This document shows, one piece after another, positions 32,860-44,650 of a DNA stretch of 64,000 nt. Source of the DNA: Acanthosepion pharaonis (lineage: Eukaryota; Mollusca; Cephalopoda; Sepiida; Sepiidae); the NCBI GenBank assembly GCA_903632075.3, contig CAHIKZ030002035.1:2850001-2914000 (forward strand), given 5' to 3'. The position numbers and the translations under genes were made by a program. The stretch's first letter is position 1. Each line of letters begins with the position of its first letter. The notes below the pieces were generated by a model. That model was not told the origin of the DNA. It saw only the letters and a list, made by a program, of their open reading frames with translations, and did not search any database.

Positions 32860-33150
32860 AATTTAAGAAATAACAAATAATTGTTTTAAAAATTCATTTT
32901 TCATCAAAAAAAAGTTGTTTTTGCTTTCAGAAAATATTATCCATATTCATAAAAACAACTAAATGCATTTGAAATTAAATAATATACTTGTTTTTATTGA
33001 TTTTTGTACATTACAATTCAGAGCTGATTTTCAGGTAGAGGGTCTTTGATTAAATAGAACAAAACATGATTTGCTTTCCTCAAAGCCTTGTGCTTTTAAC
33101 AAATATAACCACTAAATTGTACAGTAATGAATTTCTAGAGTTTTTAATAA
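32860..33150 (-). repeat. AT-rich dispersed family, inverted copy of its 3' part
   Basis: Reverse complement matches 22250-22560: CTTTCAGAAAATATTATCCA, ATTCATAAAAACAACTAAAT, CATTACAATTCAGAGCTGAT, CAAAGCCTTGTGCTTTTAAC. Confidence 0.75.
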
Positions 33151-33159
33151 TTAGTTATA

Positions 33160-33405
33160 ATGCCTCTATCCAGTGACAGGACCCAAAGAGTTGTGAGTTC
33201 AATACCGGGTTAAGGCAGTGGAGAACTTGGAGAGAGGAATTAGCAGGAGATAACTGACATCCATTAGATGTGGCATGTGGGACTAAAACAGTCTATCCCA
33301 GCGAGCAAAATAAAGGGTTCAGTTCGACATTCCAACCACCTGAAGAAGGCTGTAGTGTACAACGGCCGAAACATTGTGATAAATATTTCAACAATGTAAA
33401 TAGAG
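33160..33405 (+). mobile_element. Foldback element, copy 3 (centre plus right arm)
   Basis: Starts within the tRNA-like centre (CCAGTGACAGGACCCAAAG, then GAGTTCAATACCGGG) and continues through the right arm. The hammerhead-like core at 33340-33375 keeps CTGAAGA and GAAA, but ACGT has become ACAT, which breaks the palindromic stem III. Confidence 0.8.
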
Positions 33406-33714
33406 TATTATTCAAATTGTAAATATTCATTGGGGTTTTCATTTTTAAGTTATTTTATCCCCTACCACCAGACAAATTGCACATATGGGGACTAGTTAGG
33501 ATTTTATATAGACTTTGTAGTACTATGGTGGTTGTTATAATGGTGTTTTGGTGCAAGGAATATTGCATAGTTTGTTTAGGTGAGTGATTGTGGTTAGCTA
33601 AGTTTAAGGTAAGGCAGATTTATGGCCATTCTTCCTCAGCCCCCTTTTTGGACTTGTGCCACATTTTCTATTTTTAACAGAAATATTATTTGAAGGGATT
33701 GGGTGAAAGGACAT

Positions 33715-34150
33715 TTCATGCTCATCCTGGGTAAGACAATAAACTACATCCAGCAGCAAGGTCTCTGATCAGGAGGTTTTGAGGAGCATGGAACCACCTC
33801 TTAATAGCTGGTGTTCCCAGGTCCACCCTGACCCAGAGTGGTAGCACCTGTTAGGGTCCCAGCTATGGGCATTAGTTAATTATTACCAGCAATACAATTT
33901 TGAAAGAAAAATATTACCAAAAAAAGATTTTTGTTAAAACAAAATATTACCAGCATTAAAAACTGTTGTCAGCATTAAATAACCCATTGAGGTTTATATG
34001 CCGTAAACCAAACCAATCTAAACCAAAGAATTCTTATTCTATTCATACGAATCTATCCTAAAAATGTTGTTGGCATTAAATAACCCATTGAGGTTGATAT
34101 ACCATAAAACAAAATAAACCAAAACAAACTTATTTCATGCTCACTACAGA
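33715..34150 (+). mobile_element. SINE-like element with CATTAAATAACCC tail
   Basis: A body with CAGCAGCAAGGTCTCTGATC and GGTAGCACCTGTTAGGGTCC is followed by a tail repeated twice (GCATTAAATAACCCATTGAG near 33974 and 34072, each then TTTATATGCCGTAAA or TTGATATACCATAAA). The tail resembles that of the 5S-tRNA SINE (CTTTAAATAACC...GGTTGATA..CATAAAA). A tRNA-like head was not identified. Confidence 0.5.
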
Positions 34151-34994
34151 CTCCTAACTATGAAATATATCAAATATGTGACTGTAGCATTGTTAGAAAA
34201 AGTCCTTTGGAGGTTGAATCAATTTACTATGAATTTCTGTTGCAAACAGAGTGGACTCATAAACTCATTAAGTGCCAAACAGAAATAGCAGACTTTATTA
34301 CCGGCCACCATAAATTAATTGTTACTTTTCTTTCTGTGACTTTTTTCTGGTCACAGGTTTTTTAGGTAGCCAAAAATACAGATTCATTAAGTCTAATCTG
34401 TTAATCCTGTTTCAAAATCTTAAAAACTAATTCTCTCTTTTGCATTAAACCACCTACTGATTACATCTAAACATTTGAATATATTAACATCTCCCCACTA
34501 AACTGGTTTATGTTAGAGGCTGTTTAAAATCTACATAATTATTTAGAACACTTTTTTTCTTTTTTTTTTTTTTTTCTGAGGCCTGTTGCCAACTGTTCAC
34601 TGGTTACAACAAAATAGCCTTTTATAAATGAAGTTAAAGGTATTGTTCATTGAAATATGTTAAATTTTTTTTTTTAAATGCTTTTTTTATTAACAATGTC
34701 AAAAATGTTATTCACTCATGAATACAAATTTTTAAATGCATTATCACCAAATCTGACATGTCACATTTTTTAAAATAAAAAAGATTGAATTTCAAATAAA
34801 TTCTTTCCAAGATTTTGGCTTTCCCTAAGTTATGATAACTTAAAATTAAACAACTTCTGGCACTATTACACTTTCGCCCCTCCCCCTGAAAAGTAAAACA
34901 CAACCAGATAAATTTATAAAATGAAAAGTAACTTATTTTTAATACGTTTTTTTCTTTTTTAAAAAAGTTTAACTACATAAAATTAGTCTTTCTA
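34151..34994. other. AT-rich spacer
   Basis: Nothing recognised. Confidence 0.4.
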
Positions 34995-35285
34995 TATTTC
35001 TGAGATGAGGTATTATGTACATTATTTACGTTATTCGGACTATTGTCCTCATCTTTGTCGCCATATTTATCACAACGTTTCGACCGTTGTACACTCCGGC
35101 CTTCTTCATCCATCAAACATGGCACGTGGAACTAGAACAGTCTACCCCAGTGAGCGAAATAAAGGGTTCAGTTCGACATTCCAACCACCTGAAGAAGGCC
35201 CGAGCGTACAACGGCCAAAACATTGTGATAAATATGGCGACAAACATGAGGACAATAGTTCTAATAATCTAAATAATGTTCATAA
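34995..35285. mobile_element. Foldback element, copy 4 (arms only)
   Basis: Left arm (TTCTGAGATGAGGTATTATG to TTCTTCATC) and right arm (CATCAAACATGGCACGTGG to ...AATCTAAATAATG) are inverted copies with the centre deleted, as in copy 1. Both hammerhead-like cores are damaged: CTGA is ATGA in the left arm and GAAA is AAAA in the right arm. A frame of 60 or so codons from ATGGCACGTGG at 35118 is open through the right arm and beyond. Confidence 0.8.
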
Positions 35286-35349
35286 AATTAATTTAAAATA
35301 ACAGTTGCGCTGTTGCAAATATTAATAATTAAATTTAATTTACAAACAT

Positions 35350-35520
35350 TAGCAATGGTTTTAAATGTTTCTGTTACTAACTTCTTGAAACTCATTCTGC
35401 TTTTGTCCTTTCTTCAGTAGCCCTTACCCAGTCTATTTTCCCACCTTCACTCTTTGTAACCCCCTGTGTACCATTGGCTTTCCTGCTTTGCTTGGGGTAA
35501 AACGATTTTTAAAAAAAAAA
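35350..35520 (+). mobile_element. Jockey-like LINE 3' tail
   Basis: TTTGTAACCCCCTGTGTACC, GGCTTTCCTGCTTTGCTTGG and GGTAAAACGATT followed by an A run match the 3' end of the LINE at 43.8 kb. Confidence 0.75.
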
Positions 35521-35805
35521 AAAAACAAATTCAAAAAAAAACTGGATACCTCAAAAGGTTATCAATTATTCTTGAAAGTCTTGTTTTGCACATATGGTTG
35601 AAAAAAAAAAAACCTGTCTGCTCAATGCAACAGAACATCAAAAGTAAAAAAGGTTTCTCCCTCCCCTTTTCTGGTATTTTATATTGCCTGCTTACCCACA
35701 ATTCATAATACCTCCTTTCATTAGTGAAAAATATTTAACATTGTTCAGTTAACACTTTTCTATTTGCTTTTTCCGAGTAAGGAAATATTATTTATTTTTT
35801 TTTTT
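35521..35805. other. AT-rich spacer
   Basis: Nothing recognised. Confidence 0.4.
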
Positions 35806-35807
35806 TT

Positions 35808-35891
35808 CTTGTGTGTCTCTCTGTGTATGTGTTTCTCTCTCTCTCTGTCCGTCTCTCTCTCTCTTTGATTTTTTTTTTTTTTTTTTTTTAA
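35808..35891. repeat. (TC)n-rich and poly-T tract
   Basis: GTGTGTCTCTC-type repeats, CT runs and a final T run of about 21. Confidence 0.9.
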
Positions 35892-36017
35892 ACTACAAAA
35901 ACTAAAAAAAAAAAAATTGGCACGAAACCTTACAAGGATCCTGAGATATAGACAACGTCAGCACCACTCCATTTTAGTTTATTCTAACACTCTCTGTTAA
36001 GCTAAAATTCAAAATCA

Positions 36018-36540
36018 TTTTTTTTAATCATTTCACCCAGAGCAAGGTGATAAAGCCACTAAGATATAAGGGAATGAAAAAGAATACAAAAAATTTAGAA
36101 GGAACGGGAAACTCAGTCCTAAAGTGAAAACCAGAAATAAATCTCTCCACCTGCTTAAAAGATGGGAAAGGAGTATGAACCAGGTAATAGACAAAGATAC
36201 CTATTTGTGGTGAACGGCATGTTGTGGTATAGATGCAAAAGAGACCTTGGATCATGTGCTGATATATCTGTCAACAACACACCAGTTACATCCAGATTTT
36301 CCCCCATAAACAGTAGGACACCTTGGCATGTATAGATGCTGGCCTCTCTGCAACTGGTCAAGATTCAGATACCTCATGTTAAAAAAAAAAAAGCAGTCAG
36401 CAAGATACAGTGTCTTGTAAAGTCTGTCCTGTGGGCTTTTTGTTCTTAAAGTTAGTTGTTTCTGAGGCGATGTTATCTTTGTTACCCCCTGCCTCTTTCC
36501 CATCTCTATTACCTACATAGTTGCTGGGGGAGCAATCTGT
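36018..36540 (-). mobile_element. Jockey-like LINE 3' region
   Basis: TTAATCATTTCACCCAGAGC then AAGCCACTAAGATATAAGG is the reversed LINE tail. Upstream on the minus strand the sequence is collinear with 50425-50740, including LSFPFLLNF against LGFPFLLKF in conceptual translation. Exact 5' limit uncertain. Confidence 0.65.
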
Positions 36541-36718
36541 TAGTGTTTTCTCCCAACTCCAACACACTCTTGTCATACATTACAACACTCCTATCATTAC
36601 ATATGTTATGTCCCTATGTTTAGGATTGGGCTTCCGGGTGTTAGGATGAACAAAAATGAATGAATGAAAATAAAAGCAAGTGTATTTTAACACCTAATAA
36701 AACAACTTGGGCATTTCA

Positions 36719-36845
36719 ATGTGGTGTAATGGTTACCAAGCTTATATCGCTAAATCAATTACATCAATAAAATGAGTTTGATCCTCACTGGGTGCCCTAT
36801 ACTTTTGGCTTTGTGCCACAGCTGAGCTATGCTTAGAAAATCACC
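36719..36845 (+). mobile_element. tRNA-derived SINE, second family
   Basis: Head ATGTGGTGTAATGGTTACCA (A-box region), B-box-like GAGTTTGATCC at 36775, then CTCACTGGGTGCCCTATACT and GCTGAGCTATGCTTAGAAAA. A second copy lies at 52.2 kb, a head fragment at 48.5 kb and a middle fragment at 10.8 kb. Confidence 0.8.
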
Positions 36846-38179
36846 TTAATAAAACAACTTTTTTTCATTTACTCTCAGAACAGCAAGGATTTATTTGGAT
36901 TGAAACCATGAATTCTACATCCATGTCAATTTATCCCTGTTTCATTCAGAAGTGCTGTGCGCAACTTGCAAGACAAGGGAAGTAACTCAATTGTATTTTG
37001 AGTTATCGTCCCTTTTTTTTATTAGGGAAGTAAATTAGCATCCCCTAACAATATCTAAAAAGTATAGGAAGTAATTGTTCAATTATCATAATTGAGTTTT
37101 GTTTTAATATCATCTTTTTAATTCTTCAATTGTGTTTTGTTTGTAATATTGTCATTTGAAGGTATGCAAATGCTATTGGTAATTTTAAACCTAGAAGGAT
37201 CTATTTTCTGTTTCAAGATTTAAGAAATTCTGAGTTTTTTTTTTGGGGGGGGGGTTCTCTTGTTTTGTTTTTTGTTTGTTTTTTAAGTATAGATTTCTGC
37301 TTTTGCTTCATTATAATACTTAGAAAGTGTAACAATATATAACTGTTATTAAAAGAAGAAAAGGAAAATGAAATTTTACTAGTTGGAATATCCACCCATT
37401 TGATGTTGCTCCAGCTTGATAGGCTTTTGTACCTCATACTTCTGCTCTTTGAGTTTCTAGGACAACTCTTGTAAAGAATTCTACAATCCTAAATAAGAAT
37501 TAAGTGAAAGAGGCAAAACCTACAGAAAAGTAGCACCACAAAGTGCTTCATCACTAGCATTCACCATGAAATAATTTCAGAAAATTTGCTTCTTATAATG
37601 CATACGATAGTCATGTTCTACTTCACATGTGGATAAGGCAACAGTACTTTGCTTTGATTTCCATGAAATCAATGAACCATCACTATTAGTCACTATAGCT
37701 TTAATCTTTTTGTGATATCAACAAACACTCGTTGACACTTTTTGTAATGTCAACAAATAGTCCCTACTATAACGAGCATTACAAAAATGATGACTGTGTA
37801 ATCACAGAGACAATTATAGTAAGGCCGTTGAACAATACTTGTGTCAGATGCCTTCAAATAACACTCACATTAATAGTATTTGCTTGATAATACTCATTCA
37901 AAGAGTAACCACTGAATAGTGATCCAAATAGTAATCTGTGTAATGATCACTAAGACGCCACACTAATTCCCATATATACACTTCCTTTACCATCATGTGA
38001 TCTACTTATTCATAATGGGATCATCTATGTTTGCTCTGGTGATCTGTGTTCAAGTTCCAGTGTCGGCAGTGATACTTTATTCTTATGTAACAAATCTTTT
38101 GAATTTTCTCCAAAATAAATCGCAAAATTCTACTAAATTCAGGCCATTTTCAGACATTTTAAATTTGGTATCTGTCTAT
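36846..38179. other. AT-rich, otherwise unassigned DNA
   Basis: A T9G10 junction lies at about 37233-37252. A loose direct repeat (TTTTTGTGATATCAACAAA and TTTTTGTAATGTCAACAAA) occurs near 37709 and 37740. No coding match. Confidence 0.4.
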
Positions 38180-38545
38180 ATTTCTGAGATGAGGTATTAT
38201 GTACATTATTTACATTATTCGGACTATTGTCCTCATCTTTGTCGCCATATTTATTACAATGTTTCGGACGTTGTATGCTCCGGCCTTCTTCAAGTGGTTA
38301 GAATGTCGAACTGAACCCTTTATTTCGCTTACTGGGGTAGACTGTTCTGGTTCCACGTGCCATGTCCTCAAGGACACATGGCACAGAGGATAAAGCTGTT
38401 GGTTAGATCCAGTGACAGAACCCAAAGTTCAATACCCAGTTAAGGCAGTGGAGAACTTTGAGAGGGAAATTAACAGGAGATAACTGACATCCATTAAACA
38501 TGGCACGTGGAACTAGAACAGTCTACCCCAGTGAGTGAAATTGAA
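38180..38545. mobile_element. Foldback element, copy 5
   Basis: Complete left arm (TTCTGAGATGAGG to CCACGTGCCATGTCC), then the tRNA-like centre (ATGGCACAGAGGATAAAGCT, CCAGTGACAGAACCC, GTTCAATACCC) and the beginning of the right arm, broken at GTGAGTGAAATTG near 38545. The left hammerhead-like core has TTGAAGA in place of CTGAAGA and is therefore damaged. Confidence 0.8.
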
Positions 38546-39190
38546 TCTTTGCATCTTCTGAGTTTTTTTCAATTTTAAATTAAAAATAACAGTGTAGGTG
38601 GTCTCCTTTTAGTTTCATCATTGCACTGGGTAAAATTTTGCAAGGCTGTTATAGTTTTTCACCCTTCAAATTGAAAGTACAGTGTATTTACTTCTTGTCA
38701 ATTAAAATTTGCATAATGACATTTAAATTGAATATCTTAAAATTCAAGATAATCAACAAGAAAGGTGTTTTCAATTTAATGCAAATTCATGAAACAATAA
38801 TATTAAACAAGGTATAAATCCATGATGATTTCATGCTGGAAATGATAAAATTTTGGGCAATGTTTAACCTTTGTGCCCACAAAAAAAAAATGTTTATGAA
38901 AAGGATGGTTATTCCCTTGACACCACTGGTATTATACACTATTGCATCCTTTAGCAATATTTATTTTCAATATCATAAAAATATGTGAACCAAGTACAAT
39001 ATGATATTTATTATTTACCTTATAATAATTAACATTTTATAAATAAATGCATTTGAAAAATCTTATTCAAAAATTTATTAAAAAAAAAAATGACAATTAT
39101 CAAAACATGTAAGAGGAAGAGATGTACTCAACCTATTTTAGTGAATTTGTGGTGAGAACAAATAAATGAAAATGCCTGGAAAATGCTTTG
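38546..39190. other. AT-rich spacer
   Basis: Nothing recognised. Confidence 0.4.
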
Positions 39191-39194
39191 TTTT

Positions 39195-39370
39195 TTTTTC
39201 TCCAATTCCATGCTTTCCAGCCAAATAAACTACTGTCTTCCTGATTACTTTCTTGTTTTAGGTCATTAGTAATGTTTCTGTTTCTAATTCTTCCACACCC
39301 AGTAACCCCTTATGTGGCTTTACTGTCTTGGATGAGATGAATTTGATTAAATTAAAAAAATAATTGTAAA
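39195..39370 (+). mobile_element. Jockey-like LINE 3' UTR fragment
   Basis: TCCATGCTTTCCAGCCAA, CTGTCTTCCTGATTACTTTC, GGTCATTAGTAATGTTT and TTCCACACCCAGTAACCCC match the 3' ends at 52.7-52.9 and 54.9-55.1 kb. Confidence 0.75.
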
Positions 39371-39656
39371 AAAAAAAAAAAGAAACTGTAAATTGAGACT
39401 AGTACTCTGCTTAAATTCAAAATGTCTAGGTACCATGGCAAAGAGTTCATCTAAACAATTACCATGAAAGTATTTATGGAAAAGGCAAAGAGAGGCAGCC
39501 TTACAGTAGTGGATTTTATCAAGGAGCTCTAAATAAATAGCAGAAGCACCAGAAAATGTGACAGCAATATTCTAAGCATGGATGAATGGTAGACTTGTAG
39601 ATATTATGAAATGGATTAAGTCTGACAATTATTTAATGTACTTTCTGTTTATTTAT

Positions 39657-39760
39657 TTGAGAAATTTCATAGAAAATATTTGCTCCTCAACAGGAATCAA
39701 ACCCATGAGGGTCACAAGTTTGATTCCTGTCAATGCATATTTTCTATGAAATTTCTTGAA
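39657..39760. repeat. Long hairpin with B-box-like arms
   Basis: AGAAATTTCATAGAAAATAT (39660) pairs with ATATTTTCTATGAAATTTCT (ending 39756), and the inner parts AGGAATCAAAC and GTTTGATTCCT pair too, leaving a loop of about 15 bases and one 4-base bulge. The stem is about 38 bp. GTTTGATTCC resembles a tRNA B box on both strands, so the hairpin may come from two head-to-head SINE pieces. Confidence 0.8.
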
Positions 39761-40550
39761 CATTCAGGCTGGTAAATGTAATTAATACTGTTTAATTAAA
39801 AACAGAGCATTTACTTAAATTATATCTATAAAAATAAGGTACAAACAGAATTTATAGATATGTGTCTTCTTTACTTTGATTGCCAAACCCAAAAGCCTGG
39901 AAAATTTTCATACACCTGTGTCAAGAATTACAAACAAAATTTTAATGGACATGACCACAGTACTAAATCTCCTAATATCTTAAATTTTGGCTCAATCTCA
40001 GCCCATTTAGCTAATTGCATTAGTATCCTTACTGGTGTAATTGTAACGGTTGATGAAAATATCTCTTGGTAGTTTGTATTTTTATTTTGAGATTATCCAT
40101 TTGGTACATATCTATTTTTAAAGTTTGGACCCTAAATATGAGTGTATTGAAGAACTGCTGTGTGCTCGGCTTAATTATAGCAAAGTCAGATGCATTGGTG
40201 GCAATAGGACGTCTAGATACTTGTCTGCTATTTCCACAGTCTTTCCTTGTTATATAAGCATGGCATCTACTCGGACAGCTTTTACATCTGCCATGCTAAT
40301 CTCACCTGAAAAAGTTGTCTAGACAGTGACTGCATTTTTTTTTTAAATCACCATAATTGAATATTATTTTTCCTCTTTCTATTTGTTGGAAAATTTAAAA
40401 CTAAGTTACTGACCTACAATCTTTGCTATATGTCGGATAAGAAAAATCTATATAAACTTTTGATGATTGATCTAATTTGCATTATCCAATCATATGTATT
40501 TTATTTGATATAAAAAAAAAATGTTCCTTTTCAGTTCACCAACTTAAATA
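39761..40550. other. AT-rich spacer
   Basis: Overlapping 63-70 codon frames without recognised domains. Confidence 0.4.
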
Positions 40551-40552
40551 TT

Positions 40553-40960
40553 GTCTTCTATGTGCCATGTCCCTTCAGGACGTGGGCGGTCATGGCTCTC
40601 TTCAACTTCCTGTCCTTTGTAGCTCTTAGTAGGTTTTGTCTTTTTGCTATCCCTCCTAATCCCTGTTCTGCCAATCATTTACACAAGCTCATTTTGTAGG
40701 TGATTTACTGCTTTTCTTTGTCCCTCTTGCTATAAGTATATCCTTTTGAGGGTCAAATTCTCAAAACCCTCTTTCCTCATTTTGTGCCCGAGGAATTTTA
40801 ATTGTCTCTTTCTAATTCCAAGTAAAGTATCCTTTTTGCTTTTATTTTCCTCAGAACTTTGTCATTGCTCACATGTTCAGTCTATAGTATTCTCAGCATC
40901 CTTCTGTAGAATGACATTTTTGTTGCTTCAGTTCTTTTCTTCATCTTCTTGCTCACCTCA
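40553..40960 (-). mobile_element. RTE-like LINE 3' fragment
   Basis: CTTCTATGTGCCATGTCCCT, CTTCAGGACGTGGGCGG and CTTCTGTAGAATGACATTTT on the plus strand are the reversed 3' region of the LINE at 885-1475. Confidence 0.8.
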
Positions 40961-41059
40961 TGGTGGGCAACCTGAGGCCATTATTTTTACTTCAGGCCTT
41001 CTCTTTTTTACAACTTACTTGACCTTCCACAATTTCACATGATAATTAATGATGAAATA

Positions 41060-43892
41060 AAAAAAGAAAACCTAAACCAGCCCCTAAAAAAATCACCTAA
41101 ACCCTTTAATATTTCATTTCCAACATCCGTGGCATTAGAACCAATTTCTGCAGTGTGGAATCTTTCCTCATTGGAACTGCCCGGATATACTGGCTCTGTG
41201 TGAGACCAACCTTGATTCATCTATCTCCTCCTCTGACTTCTCGATCCCTGGCTACCTTCCCTCCTTAGAAAAAGACTCTCAAACCACATGCATGGCCTTG
41301 GAGTTTACATCAAGGACTATCTCCCACTGGCTAGAGAGTTGTCTCTTGAATTTCCAGACCATTCGCACATGTGTCTCTGACTATCTTTTCTCAATGCTGT
41401 AAGCTACCTCTTCTTTCTTTTATCGCTCTCACCATCCTGCCAAGACTGGGTATAATTGAATGCATTTCTGACAGCATTAACAAGGCTCTCTCTATCTGTT
41501 TGCTCACATATTCATGTTGAGTGATTTTAACACCCATCATACCAAGTGGCTTAAAAACGCTACTACTGACCTTGCAGACATTCAAAACCCTTAATTTTTC
41601 AATTTCTCAATCCCTCATGCAGATAGTTGACTTCACCATACGTTTTCCCTACAACCAGGACAGTAAGGCTTCTCTTCTCGATCTATGTTCTACCTCCATC
41701 CCCAAGTCCTGTAGCATCACGCAGCTCTGCCCTCTTGGCAATTCTGATCATGCTGTAAATTTCTATCAACGTCTCCTTCAACTCCACCCCCTACAATGAA
41801 CCTCCTACCACTAGAACCTCGTTCTGCTATCAACAAGCAGACTGGAACTCATTCCAGGATTTCCTTCATGATGTCCCCTGGGATGTTGTCATTACGCTCC
41901 CGTTCAAGAATGTGCTTCCAAGGTCTCCTCCTGGGTTAAAGCTGGAATCAAGGATTATTGACGTCTCTGCAAGAGAGTACTAAACAATAGCGAACCCTCT
42001 ATACCTCCTTTGTTCAACCAGTTTGATGTTCTGACCTCTTCTGCCGACAAGGCTGAATGCTTTGCACAGAAATTTTCATTCAATTCAACGCTCAACTCTT
42101 CTGGTGTATCCACCCCTGATTTCCCCCTTAGAATTCAGGCTCTATTGAGCGAGCTGCACATAACCCCATCATCGGTATTGGGCATTATCTCTAATTTAGA
42201 CCCTCACAAGGCTAGTGGTGGAGATGGGATATCAGCCATTGTCCCAAAGAAATGTGCACCTGAACTACCCACACCTGATTTCCCCCTAGAACTGTGGCTC
42301 TATTGAGTGAGTTGCACATAACCCCATTGTTGGTATTGGGCATAGTCTCTAAATTAGACTTCCATAAAGCTAGTGGTGGGGATGGGATACCAGCTGTTGT
42401 CCTGAAGAAATGTGCTCCTAACTGGCTCCTGTCCTCTCTGAACATAACTACTGCCTCAAGGAATCTTGTTTTCCAGACTGTTAGAAGTCCTCATCCATTG
42501 TTCTTGTCTTTAAGAACTCTGGTGACCCTTCTAATTACCATCCTATCAGTCTCCTACACCTCTTCAGCAAAGTCTTCGAAGCTTTAATCAATGCCAAAGT
42601 GGTTAAGCACCTTACATCCCATGATCTGCTCTCCGACAAGCAATATGGTTTCCATTTTACCCATTCTACAGCTGATGTGTTTACAGCCATCATTGAAATT
42701 GTTTACCAAGCTCTTCATAATAACGAAGAAGCTCGTGCCGTGTCTCTAGTTATCTCCAAAGTGTTTGATAGGGTTTGGCATGCCCAGCCTTCTTCACAAG
42801 CTTCAGGGTTATGGAATTTCAGGTCAATTGTTTGACTTAATACAATCATTCCTGTCAAACCATGTATTGACAGTCGTTCTCAACAGATTCTCCTCCAGCT
42901 ATCCCATGAATGCAGGTGTTCCTAAGGCTCCATACTAGGCCCTACTCTGTTCCTTATCTTCATCAACGATCTTCCTGACATCATAGATTCAGAAAGTAGG
43001 CATCTACGCAGTGACACTACAATTTACTCCTGTCTCAAAAACAAATCTAGTGATCTAGTGTTGTTGACAAAACTAACCTGGCCATTCGTCTCAAAAAGGA
43101 CCTCCAATTGGTTGTGAACTGGGACAGGAATTGGCTGGTTAACTTTAACGCCTCAAAAACAAAACTGCTCTCTATTACTCACCACAGAGAACCATCCCTG
43201 CCCCCCAGTAGAATGTCTGACACTCAACTTCTCCAGAGCTCCTCTTTGCGACTACTCGGCCTCACATTGACTACTGACCGAGATGGAACAAATACATTGA
43301 GTCAATAACTTCATCCACCGCACCAGGAAATTTTTCTCGCCAGAGTCGATTCTTCAAATCTACAAATCAACCATTCACCCTTGCATGGAGTATTGCTGCC
43401 ATATATGGTCTGGTGCCCCTTAACGTAATTAGCCCTGATCTGGCACCTTGTCTGCAGTCGCTCTCTCATAGATGTGCCATCACCTCCCTCTGTCTTTTTT
43501 TACAAGTACTTTCATGGTAACTGCTCCAAGGAGCTGTTTTCGCTGGTTTCCAAACTTCATGAATTTAAGCATTCTACTAGGCTGGCATCTCACTCACACC
43601 TTTTCACTGTTGAAACTGTTAAATGTAGCCGTCTCTTCTACTCCAATAGCTTCATGTCTCGCACCTCTCACCTGTGGAACTCCTCCCCTCTTCTTGTTTC
43701 CCTGGTAGCTATAATCTCCAATTATTCAAATTAGTCAATCAACATCTCCAGATGCCCTGATCTATCCCCTATCCTTCTATTCATCCTTTTCTCTATCACT
43801 ACTATTTGCTCTAGGTCCAACTCACTGTAACCCTTTGTGTGCTAGTGGCTTCCCACCTTGCTTGGGGTGAAATGCTTATAAAAAAAAAAAAA
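41060..43892 (+). mobile_element. Jockey-like LINE, nearly full coding length (pseudogene)
   Basis: The best-preserved LINE in the window, read in shifting frames. Endonuclease: NIRGIRTNFCSVESFL near 41120, ALCETNLDSSISSSDFSIPG near 41190-41250, HGLGVYIKDYLPLARELSLE near 41292-41350, a CFN/DFNTHHTKWLK-like block near 41520, then a PLGNSDHAV block near 41730. Reverse transcriptase: LDPHKASGGDGISA near 42200, SDKQYGFHFTHST near 42640, VFDRVWH (palm motif A) near 42761, LGPTLFLIFINDLPD near 42935, then LRSDTTIY near 43004 where FADDTTIY is expected. The C-terminus ends with a HLWNSSP block near 43670; the tail GGCTTCCCACCTTGCTTGGG and an A run close the element. The loss of ADD and many frameshifts show it is inactive. 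Confidence 0.85.
42111..42422 (+). repeat. Tandem duplication inside LINE reverse transcriptase
   Basis: CCTGATTTCCCCCTTAGAA... (42111-42262) and CCTGATTTCCCCCTAGAA... (42270-42422) are two diverged copies with period 159, each carrying the HKASGGDGI block. A functional element has one. Confidence 0.88.
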
Positions 43893-43894
43893 GG

Positions 43895-44650
43895 CATAAA
43901 TAATCTTGTAACTTAATGACAGAAACAATATAGGGTTTAGGGTTCCTATTTTGACTAATTTAAACAGTGTTTAAATACTTAATTCAGGGATAAAAGTTGA
44001 TTCTAAAATCAGAATTTTTTTTATCCAAACAACCTAATAACATGCAACAAAGTTTGGGAAAAAAAAAAACAAGGAATAGAGAGGAGGGGGAGAAGAAAAC
44101 ATACACCATCAAATGAGGATGGAGGTATTGAAAAGTCCTCAAGTAAACCAAGAAAAGATTAAAAATTCTGATATTTGTTAAGCTGAAAATCTTTCAGCAC
44201 CTCCATGTACATATAATACATTTGTGTGAGTAGGAGATAACAATTTATGAGAAAAAATAGCTGCAAAAAAAAATATGGAAGACAAAGTGGAAAGAAGAAA
44301 CTGAAGACATTAGTTTTTATAGGCTTCTAGTTTATTTTGATATAACTCAGTAATTTGCAGCATAAAGTAGTAATTAGCACATCATTCTCCAAAGACATTA
44401 TAATTGGAGTCTAATCCATATTATATGTTCTAAAAATGTCATTTTATATTACCCTTTATTCAACCTGATTTCTATTTTAATTTTTAAATAATAAAAATTG
44501 GAATAATTATATAGCAAAAGAAACACAATACATTTCTATACACCAAAATCCAAAGTTTAGTATTAATATAAATATGCACAGCTGTTTAAAGCAAGAGTGT
44601 ACCTGGTTTGCATGTTTGTAATATTTTTGCAGGAGTACAACATTTTATTA
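43895..44650. other. AT-rich spacer with a mariner-end-like motif
   Basis: TCCAAACAACCTAATAA at about 44025-44041 matches the inverted-repeat end of the mariner relic (19657-19673), but no partner end or transposase was found, so it is at most a solitary end. Confidence 0.35.

Noticed and set aside
44025..44041. Second mariner element
   Set aside because: Only one end-like motif of 17 bases; no partner end and no transposase.
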